Shown here: positions 57,103-64,000 of the stretch, piece by piece
How positions within the stretch are numbered: the stretch's first letter is position 1
How the letters are laid out: every line of letters starts with the position of its first letter
NCBI GenBank assembly: GCA_022605955.1
Contig: JAKCOZ010000262.1
Span: forward strand, 273,261 to 337,260
DNA length: 64,000 nucleotides
From: Rallus limicola
Lineage: Eukaryota; Chordata; Aves; Gruiformes; Rallidae
Direction of reading: 5' to 3'
Position numbers and translations under genes: made by a program
The notes under the pieces: model-generated
Seen by the model: only the letters and a program-made list of their open reading frames with translations
Told to the model about the DNA's origin: nothing
The model's database searches: none

Positions 57103-58744
57103 CACTGTTAAAAAGTTCATCCGCATGTTGGTGTGGAACTTCCTATGCTCCAGCTTACAGCCATTGCCCTTAGTCCTGTCCCCACAGATCACTGAAAACG
57201 GGCTGGCCAATTCCCCCTGTATCACATGTCTAAGATATTTAGAAACACTAATTAGGTCTCCCCTAAGTCTTCTTTTCTCCAGGCTGAACAGACCCAGCTC
57301 ACTCAGCCTCTCCTCATAGGGGAGATGTTCCAGGCCCCTAATCATCTTTGTTGCCCTTCTCTGGACTCTCTCCAGAAGGTCCCTGTCTTTTTTATACCAG
57401 GGAGCCCAGAACTGGACACAGTACTCCAGGTGGGGCCTGACCAACGCAGAGTAGAGGGGGAGGATCACTTCCTTCCACCTGCTGGACACACTCTTCCTGA
57501 TGCATCCCAGGATCCCACTGGCTCTCTTAGCCACCAGTGCACACTGCTGGCTCATAGCCAACCTGTCATCAACCAGGACCCCCAGGTCCTTCTGCACAGA
57601 GCTCTTTTCCAGCAGGTCATCCCCCAGCCTGTACTGATACAGTTGGTTGTTCCTCCCCAGGTGCAAGACTTTACACTTGCCCTTGTTAAACTTCATGAGA
57701 TTTCTCCCAGCCCAGCTCTCCAGCCTGTCCAGGTCTCTCTGGATGGCAGCGCAGTGTTCCTGAGTGTCAGCCACTCCTCCCAGCTGCGTATCATCGGCGT
57801 ACTTGCTGAGGGTGGATGCAATTCCCTCCTCAAGGTCGTCAATGAAGATATTCAACAGGACTGGACCCAACACCGAGCCCTGGGGAACACCACTAGTCAC
57901 AGGCCTCCATTCAGATTCTACTCCACTGATCACGACGACCCTCTGAGCCCGGTCCGACAGCCAGTTCTCAACCCACCTCACTGTCCGCTTATCTATCCCT
58001 TGTTCCCTCAGCTTCTCTATCAGGATGTCGTGGGAGACAGTATCGAAAGCTTTGCTAAAGTCAAGGGAGATGACATCCACTGCTCTCCCTTCATCCACCC
58101 AGTTGGGGATGACATCATAGAAGGCTATGAGATTAGTCGAGCACGATCTCCCCTTGGTGAATCCATGCTGACTACTCCTCATGACCTTCTTCTCTTCCAC
58201 TTGTTTGGAGATGGCAGCCAAAACAAGCTGTTCCATCACCTTTCCAGGGACAGAAGTGAGGCTGACTGGCCTAGAGTTACTGGGATCCTCCTTCTTGCCT
58301 TTTTTAAAGACTGGAATGACACTGGTTATCCTCCAATCTTCAGGCACTTCTCCTGTAGTCCAGGACCTATCGAAGATGATAGAGAGCGGCTCCGCAATCA
58401 CCTCCGCCAGCTCTCTCAGCACACGTGGGTGTATCCCATCCGGGCCCATGGATTTGTGTGCATCCATTCCTTTGAGTCACTCCTGGACCACCCCTACCTA
58501 AACTAGAGGGGAGCCATTCATGCCCCAACCACTCCTACTTTCGTCTGGGATCTGTGGGTCCCGAGAAGCCTTCGGAGTAAAGACCGAGGCAAAGAAGGCA
58601 TTCAGTATCTCAACCTTCTCATCATCTCCCGTTACCAAGACATCATTACCATTTAGTATTCACATACCTGAAAAAACTCTTTTTATTGTCCTTTATGTCC
58701 CTTGCCAGCTTAATTTCTAAGCAGGCCTTAGCCCTCCTATGAGC
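57103..58744 (-). mobile_element. CR1 reverse transcriptase fragment (duplicate)
   Basis: The open frame runs 58467-56809 and keeps [28 protein letters not shown] and KYADDTQL. Compared with the first copy it lacks 57 bp between two ATTCACA repeats near 58660, and has a 3-bp insertion near 57935. The frame runs on into the G2 3' end by chance. Confidence 0.9.
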
Positions 58745-58819
58745 TAGAGAGCTGCTTTGGCAGGGGCATTGGACCCCATGATCTCTGGAGGTCCCTTCCA
58801 ACCCCTACGATTCCATGAG
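58745..58819 (+). mobile_element. CR1 3' tail (duplicate)
   Basis: Copy of 54263-54340. Confidence 0.8.
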
Positions 58820-59160
58820 TAATTCCACACAGCCAGCACAGCACACACAGGGTTTGCAACATATGCCTCTCGTGAGAGGATTAGAGATTTACACCAGTGG
58901 GCAGTAATTACCGCACCGTCTACTCTTGGTCAAGCTTCTTCCAATTCGTAGGCACGCTCCTTGAAGGTGGTGTGTGGGGGCCCCTCTTTCAGGTAATGAT
59001 TATGGATAGGAATTCATTGCACATTCACTGATTTATTGTATAAATGTGTGGATGGTTTGCTACTTCAGGGATGCCCGTTTTGTGGTGGAGCCATCCCCCG
59101 TGCACCTGCGCCTAGGACACATACCTACTTGGTAACTTTCCAGTGATAGAGTGGATTTCC
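58820..59160. other. Spacer upstream of G3
   Basis: Copy of 54341-54681. No gene. Confidence 0.5.
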
Positions 59161-59280
59161 TTACGTCAGCACCAATCAGGGCTCAGCACCAATCAGGGCT
59201 CAGCATGGCCATGATGTCACAAAGGGGGGGTGTGGCTGCCGGGCAGGTATAAAAGGGGGCGCAGGGGGCCCTGGTTCAGA
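59161..59280 (+). promoter_or_regulatory. G3 promoter: intact motifs before a pseudogene
   Basis: TTACGTCA 59161, CCAAT 59172 and 59189, TGATGTCA 59212, TATAAAAGG 59248. All elements survive. Confidence 0.8.
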
Positions 59281-59457
59281 AGGCAGCAGGCGCTGGGCAC
59301 TGCAGCCTGGCACTGTCACTGCAGACTGCAGCCTCAGCCACTGCCAGTTCATCAGTGTTGGTTGTCCCATCACTGGAGACCTCGGAGGTCACTGGGGACC
59401 CGCCCCGCGGGCCTGTGCCGGTGACCGGAGTGCTACGGTTGTCCCGCAGCCCGAGCC

Positions 59458-60740
59458 ATGGGTTGCTTCGACATCCTCACTATGGCTGAGCTGGTGCGAC
59501 TCACGGTGCTGGCCATCCAGCTCAGCATCTTCTCTCCCTTTCTGCGCCGGCTCGCTCGGTGTCAAGCTTCATCAGGTTCAGCTCAAGCAGCTGGAGGAGC
59601 AAAGAAGCCTGTAGTACCCAGGGCATGTGGTGAGTACTGGGGAGAGCCCCAGCTGCTGCCCCAGCCTCAGTCTGTGCCCTGCCCTTGCCCGAGGAGGGGC
59701 TGCTGCTTGGGGGTCCCAGCAGAAGGGCCAAGCTGAACTCTGCCATGCATCCATCCATCCATCGATCCATCCATCCATCCATCCATCCATCCATCCATCC
59801 CTCCCTCTCTCCCTCCCACCCTCACTGCATTCCATGCCTGTGGTGAGAGCTCCTCAGAGCCTGACTCCTGTGGGCACTAGCTGGCCCCCACACTCCACTG
59901 GCACCCCCTAAATTGGGCTGGAGGTAGCTGATAGCCCAGTGGGTGTGCCGCTGCTCACGGAAGTGGGTGGGCTCAGAAAGGGGCGGCAGTGCCCAGAGGG
60001 GACCCTCACCCGGAGCCCGCAAACACTGGAGCAGCACCTCAAGGGCTGCAGCAGAGATGGGCCCTGAAGCCCTGAGGCCTGACCCAGAGGCCACGAAGCC
60101 TAGGTGAGTCTCACAGCCCAGCACTGTTTTCCGCTTAACTCCATGGACTCCCAGGACTCCCTCTTTCTCCTCATGGAGCTCACTGGGCTCCAAGGACTCC
60201 CCGAGCTCCCCTCTTCGACAGCACTTCTCTCGAGTCCTTCCCGAAGCCCAGGCCTGGTGCCGTGTCACGACTGGAAGTTCTCAACCCATCGCGACCCGTC
60301 CTGACCAATCAAGCTGTGGAAGGGCTGGTGACCGAGCCAGGGCCAGCACTTCACCAAGACCCCCCCATGGAACTGTCGCTGCAGACCAAACAAGAGCAGG
60401 TCCAGTGCAAGGGCAGGGGACAGAGCACAGACCCACCGCGACATGGAGCCTTCTGCCAGCAGACACCCAGCCATGGAAAAGGGCAAGAAGCAGAGGCAAT
60501 TCGGGTCCAACCGCATTCTGTGCTTCACCCCAAAAGGGGCCATAGAGCTTGGGGATCCCTCCCTCCAAACAAACATGAGGGAGGTGAGGGCTCACATGGG
60601 GCTGCAGGGGACAAGACATGTCCCCAGAGTCTTGGAAGGGAGCAGCCCAGGCTGACAAGGCTGTAGGTAAAGACAGAGGAAGCTATGCAAGGCAGGACGG
60701 TGCCTTCAGAAGGGCTGCACTTGGATCGTCGGCTGCTTGA
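59458..60740 (+). pseudogene. G3: broken third member of the G family
   Basis: Exon 1 (59458-59629) is present but has lost one base near 59618, so its end reads VPRAC instead of VPRGM. After the intron start the sequence passes into a CATC array (59747-59822) and unrelated sequence; exons 2 and 3 are missing. An exon 4 remnant resumes near 60140 with single-base insertions at about 60165 and 60210, and ends near 60740, losing the Cys-rich end. Flanking direct repeats (60035-60127, 60748-60843) enclose the exon 4 remnant. Confidence 0.8.
59747..59822. repeat. CATC microsatellite inside G3
   Basis: About 14 CATC units then CCCT units and 'accctcactg', the same junction that in G1 and G2 leads into CR1. 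Confidence 0.95.
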
Positions 60741-60843
60741 AGGGCTGAAGCACCTCAAGGGCTGCAGCAGAGATGGGCCCTGAAGCCCTGAGGCCTGACC
60801 CAGAGGCCAGGAAGCCTAGGACAGTCTCACAGCCCAGCACTGT
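60035..60843. repeat. Direct repeat of about 93 bp bracketing the G3 exon 4 remnant
   Basis: Arms 60035-60127 and 60748-60843 share 'cacctcaagggctgcagcagagatgggccctgaagccctgaggcctgacccagaggcca' and continue to 'cagcccagcactgt'. Identity is about 95 percent by eye. Confidence 0.8.
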
Positions 60844-60959
60844 GTTCCCTGGGCAGAATTTAACCCCACAGGCAATGCTGTAACGCTCCTTGGAACCAGG
60901 CGAGCAGTTTCTCTGCAGTTAGAGTCTTGCTGTCAAGGCCTGAGAAAGGCCGCAGTGGC

Positions 60960-61045
60960 CTAATCATAGATTCACAGGGCTTGGAAGGGACCTCGAGAGA
61001 TCATGGGGTCCAACCCTTGCCAAAGCAGCTCCCAAGCTCATATTG
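60960..61045 (-). mobile_element. CR1 3' end
   Basis: The plus strand reads 'atcatagattcacagggcttggaagggacctcgagagatcatggggtccaaccc', the reverse complement of a CR1 terminus. Confidence 0.8.
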
Positions 61046-61370
61046 ATCTGTGTAAAAGCAAACTCCTCAAGCAAGAGGCCTGGCCCAGCCCGAGGGGCGG
61101 GGGCTGCAGCCCCCGGGGGACAGCAGTGTTAATATATTGTTAATATAGTTTTTGCTGCTGGTTGTGTTAAAAGAATTAGTGCAAAATCTCTCTCTCAAAT
61201 AAGGGTTCAGTTTCAAATACAGAGCTCTGCTACAAGAGAAAGATGATCCTGGAAGGAGTGAAACAGGGACTGAGCCGTGGGTTGGAACCTAAGGAAATGG
61301 GGCCTCAGCAAACAGGGCAACTGATACTGGGCACAACAGCCTCGGCAGGACCGCCCCGGAGGCGGGCGGC
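61046..61370. other. Intergenic, no gene recognised
   Basis: Contains a short AT-rich stretch (ttaatatattgttaatatag at 61130) with a small tandem duplication. Otherwise nothing recognised. Confidence 0.4.
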
Positions 61371-61371
61371 C

Positions 61372-61870
61372 AGCGGGAAGGGAGGGAGGGGAGAGGAGAG
61401 GGGAGGGAGAGGCGGAGAGGGGGGGAGAGGCGAGAGGGGGGGAGAGGTGGGCGGAGGGGGAGGGGGGAGAGAGGGGGCGAGGAGAGGAGGAGGGGCGGGA
61501 GGAGGTGGAGAGGGAGGCGGGGGGAGAGGAGGGAGGAGCGGAGGGAGGGAGGGGGAGGAGGAGGACGAGGAGGGGAGTAGCGGAGAGGGGAGACGGAGGA
61601 GGGGAGAGAGGTGGGGAGGGGAGAGAGAGAGGGGAGGTGAGGGAGAGAGGAGAGGAGAGGAGGAGTGGAGATGGAGGAGGGAGATGGAGATGGAGAGGAG
61701 ATGGAGATGATGAGGGCGGAGGGGAGGGGGAGAGGGAGGAGGCGGGAGGGGAGGGGATTGGAGGGGAGGAGGGAGGAGGAGAGGAGGCGGAGGGGAGAGA
61801 GGGGAGGAGCGGAGGGGAGGAGGGAGGGGCGGGGGGCGGCGGGGCGGGGAGGGGAAGGGAGGAGAGGAAA
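61372..61870 (+). repeat. Polypurine tract of about 500 bp
   Basis: The plus strand is almost only G and A (gggagagg, ggaggag, gagatgga units), with scattered C or T. The long minus-strand Pro/Ser ORF and the plus-strand Gly/Glu/Arg ORFs across it are artefacts of the composition. Confidence 0.95.
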
Positions 61871-62480
61871 GTGCGCGGCGCGCAGGGTGGGGGCTGTGTC
61901 CGGCCCGCCCCCCTGGCTGGCGCCCAGCGGTAACGCAGCGGAAGCGCGCCGCTTCGCCTCCGCGCCCGGGGGCCGCGCCGCGCCCGGGACTGGGAAGGCG
62001 TCAGGGAAGAGACACCCGCGGTGATGGCGGCGGCGGCGGCGGGGGGGGCGCCGAGGTGCTCGCCCGGCTGGAGCAGGCGGCCCGAGCGCTGCCCGCTGAG
62101 GCGGGCGGCGGCCCCGCGGAAGCCTTGGCCCAAGGTGCCGGTGAGCAGCCGTGTGTGCGGGCGGCGGCCCCGGGGCGCCTCCCGCCGCCGCGGGGGACGC
62201 TGGGAGGTCGCGTCCGGCCCAGCGGGGGCAGCGCGGGGGCGAGCCGAGGGCCGAGCGCCTCTGGCTTGCGGAGTGTTCCTGCCCCGCGGGGCTCCCCGGT
62301 GCCGCCGCCTCCGAGCCGAGCTGCGAGCCGAAGGCCGGCTGCCTCTGCAGACAGCCTGGGGGAGCGGAAAGGCCGGCCCTGGAGCCTCCCGTGTGAGCTG
62401 GGAGCTCTGCTCGGGCGGGGTGAAGCCAGGAGGCTGCTCCTTGTCTGGAGCAGTGGGTATGGCCCGCTTGCAGAGAGCAG
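61871..62480 (+). promoter_or_regulatory. CpG island with possible first exon
   Basis: Dense CpG sequence with gcgcggcgcg and ccgcccgg strings. An ATG in a GCG array (62024) is followed about 120 bases later by a donor GTGCCG|GTGAGC (62142). In its own frame the peptide is Arg/Pro-rich (MAAAAAGGAPRC). After the G8 run the next frame reads AEVLARLEQAARALPAEAGG, which looks more protein-like; one base at the G8 run would join the two. The gene is not identified. Confidence 0.45.
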
Positions 62481-64000
62481 GGGGGCTGTTGGTGCTGGCA
62501 TCAGGCAGCCCAGAGAGAAGGGGCCAGGAGTTGCCAGGGGCCGGACGAGCGGGCTCGGGACAAGACTGGTTTTGGGGTTCCTGCCGGCAGCTGGATGGCA
62601 GAGAAGCTTCTGGAAGGAGGCGGTTGGGGGGCAAGCAGCAAGCCTGGAGGTATCTTTGGGGACCCTTGCGAGCGCCGTGGGTGCTGGGGCTCCGTTTGGA
62701 AGCCCGTTGGAGGGAGGCTGGGGTAGCGGCTGCAGGGCTCTCAGGTTCCCCCTGTTAGAAATGCCAAAGGGCCCTAAAAGAGCCTCGAGGCAGACACCTC
62801 AGTGAAGCAGTGATTAATTTATTATATTCTACGTTCCTGCAAGACCAGCTCCTCTGGCAAATCCTGGGGGCCAGAGGAAGATGATCTTGGGGCATGTGAA
62901 GCGTGCAGGCTGTGCATGGGGAAAAAGAACAGGGCCCTGAGGAGAGGTAAGGAATGCTGCAGGGAGGGAAGGGTGTCTGCTTAGAGACAGGCTTGGAACC
63001 TGGAGGGTTGGGTCCTGCTGCCACTCCTCTGCCACATGGGCCTTTACAGACCCCATGAAAGAACACCCCTGCCTGAGAAGGGAGAGGAACGATGGAGGGT
63101 CTGGCTGGGGATTCATTAGAACTGAGTTTAGTAATCTCCTGGGAGGGCAGGGATTAGCTTGGGAGTTCCTGTCTCTGTTTGTTCTGCTGGTGAAGGGGAG
63201 AGTCTGTAACCTCACGGGAACAGCAATTTCAGGATCTCTTTCCAGAATCTCCTGATTTCTGCTTCCCAACTTTACCCTGTGCCCAGAGAGAGGAAGCAAA
63301 GTCGGGTTTGCAGCCTGAGTGCCAGCAACCTCTGCCGGACCTTTTCCATCCTGAGCAGAGGCTGCTACTTCCCCCTCTCTTTGCCAAAGCCTGCACGCTC
63401 ACATGCCCCAAGATCATCTTCCTCTGGCCCCAGGGATCTGCCAGAGGAGTTGGTCTTGTCTTTCTCAGCTGAAGCTGGGGGTTTCCCCTCGCTTGCTTTG
63501 CCTGCTTCCCCCCAAGGAAGGGCAGCCAGGGCTTGCCCCTTGTGCCACTGTAGGCGCAGGCTGTTGAGCCAGTGCTGCTCTCTGTCTTTGCACGGTGCAA
63601 AGGGGGAATGGGAGGACAGGGATGCTGCTGCCCAGCCAGAGCCTGACTGCCGACAGCACCACTGCAGCTGTGGCTCCTATCCTCTCATCCTGTCCTTGCT
63701 GGGCAGCTTTTTTTACACCAGTTGGCTCCTTTGGGAAGGAAAAGAAACCCAAGGGATACAATCCAGTGGGTTGTTCCAGGTGCTTTCTTGCATTCCTTCA
63801 GAAGATATTCTGGTTTTTCTTCGGTTGGGAGCTGCTGTTTCAGCTCCTGGGTTCCCCCCCACCCCAACCCTTTGCCATGCTGCCGAGTTGAGAAGCTGGG
63901 CTGGCCCCAGGCACTCTGTGTAAATACTGGTGTTTCTTTTGGTCCTGGGGCCACCCTGTGAACCTTTGCATTTGGAGCTGCAGCTTCTCTTCTGGGATGT
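62481..64000. other. Probable intron of the CpG-island gene
   Basis: No recognised exon or repeat family. ORFs up to 214 codons are GC-driven. On the minus strand an AATAAA lies near 62815-62822, without a clear gene upstream. A 72-bp inverted repeat lies at 62840-62911 and 63388-63458. Confidence 0.35.
62840..63458. repeat. Inverted repeat, 72-bp arms
   Basis: Arms 62840-62911 and 63388-63458 are reverse complements with about 6 differences (core ccagaggaagatgatcttgg / ccaagatcatcttcctctgg). The spacer is about 476 bp. Similarity stops sharply at both ends of the arms. Confidence 0.85.

Noticed and set aside
61213..62634. 473-codon minus-strand ORF rich in Pro and Ser
   Set aside because: It is the complement of the polypurine tract and CpG island; composition alone removes stops, and no domain is visible.
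1..64000. tRNA or rRNA genes
   Set aside because: No cloverleaf-type box A / box B pair or rRNA-like segment was noticed on either strand.

Overview
This window is nuclear DNA of a bird. The evidence is CR1 LINE fragments with 8-bp ATTCTGTG-type tails, avian ERVL-type LTRs, betaretrovirus-like and gammaretrovirus-like ERV pieces, GC-rich spliced genes, and a tandem cluster of ecto-ADP-ribosyltransferases of the type known from avian T cells. I cannot name the species.

Region 1 (1-44.8 kb) is an ART array. Five ART genes lie on the minus strand: A1 6.9-8.6 kb, B2 15.7-17.0, C3 23.3-24.5, B4 31.2-32.5 and A5 37.7-39.4. Each has a main exon (signal peptide plus ART fold). A1, B2, B4 and A5 add a 39-nt exon and a last exon coding a GPI-type tail; C3 has lost the 39-nt exon. 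All five end at an AATAAA signal. Only C3 keeps the R, S-x-S and E-x-E active-site signature, and C3 also has charged residues in its tail. The A and B types keep open frames but have lost active-site residues in two different ways. A TOPORS-like RING exon lies just upstream of B2 (nonsense mutation) and B4 (intact); a third copy at 43.7 kb has lost two zinc ligands. The array grew by direct duplication: 9.6-19.5 kb and 25.1-35.0 kb are near identical at an offset of about 15.48 kb, and A1 and A5 share a unit at about 30.8 kb. Inverted repeats carrying ERV integrase and ART 3' flank surround the B genes. The first 1.2 kb is an inverted ART 3' flank, which implies a plus-strand ART just left of the window.

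Region 2 (44.8-49.7 kb) is ERV and LTR debris: a minus-strand gammaretrovirus-like RT, integrase and LTR, then ERVL LTRs.

Region 3 (49.7-60.9 kb) holds a tandem family that I do not recognise. Two copies (G1, G2) are intact four-exon genes of 506 codons behind compact promoters (CRE-like site, two CCAAT boxes, second CRE-like site, TATAAAAGG). The third (G3) is a broken pseudogene, and the last exon of a fourth (G0) lies inverted beside the G1 promoter. Each gene is itself an internal duplication (exons 1-2 and exons 3-4). It has a hydrophobic N-terminus beginning MGC, Ser/Asp repeats and a Cys-rich C-terminus. CR1 reverse-transcriptase fragments on the minus strand separate the copies.

Region 4 (61-64 kb) has a nearly pure polypurine tract of about 500 bp beside a CpG island with a possible first exon, then probable intronic sequence containing a short inverted repeat.
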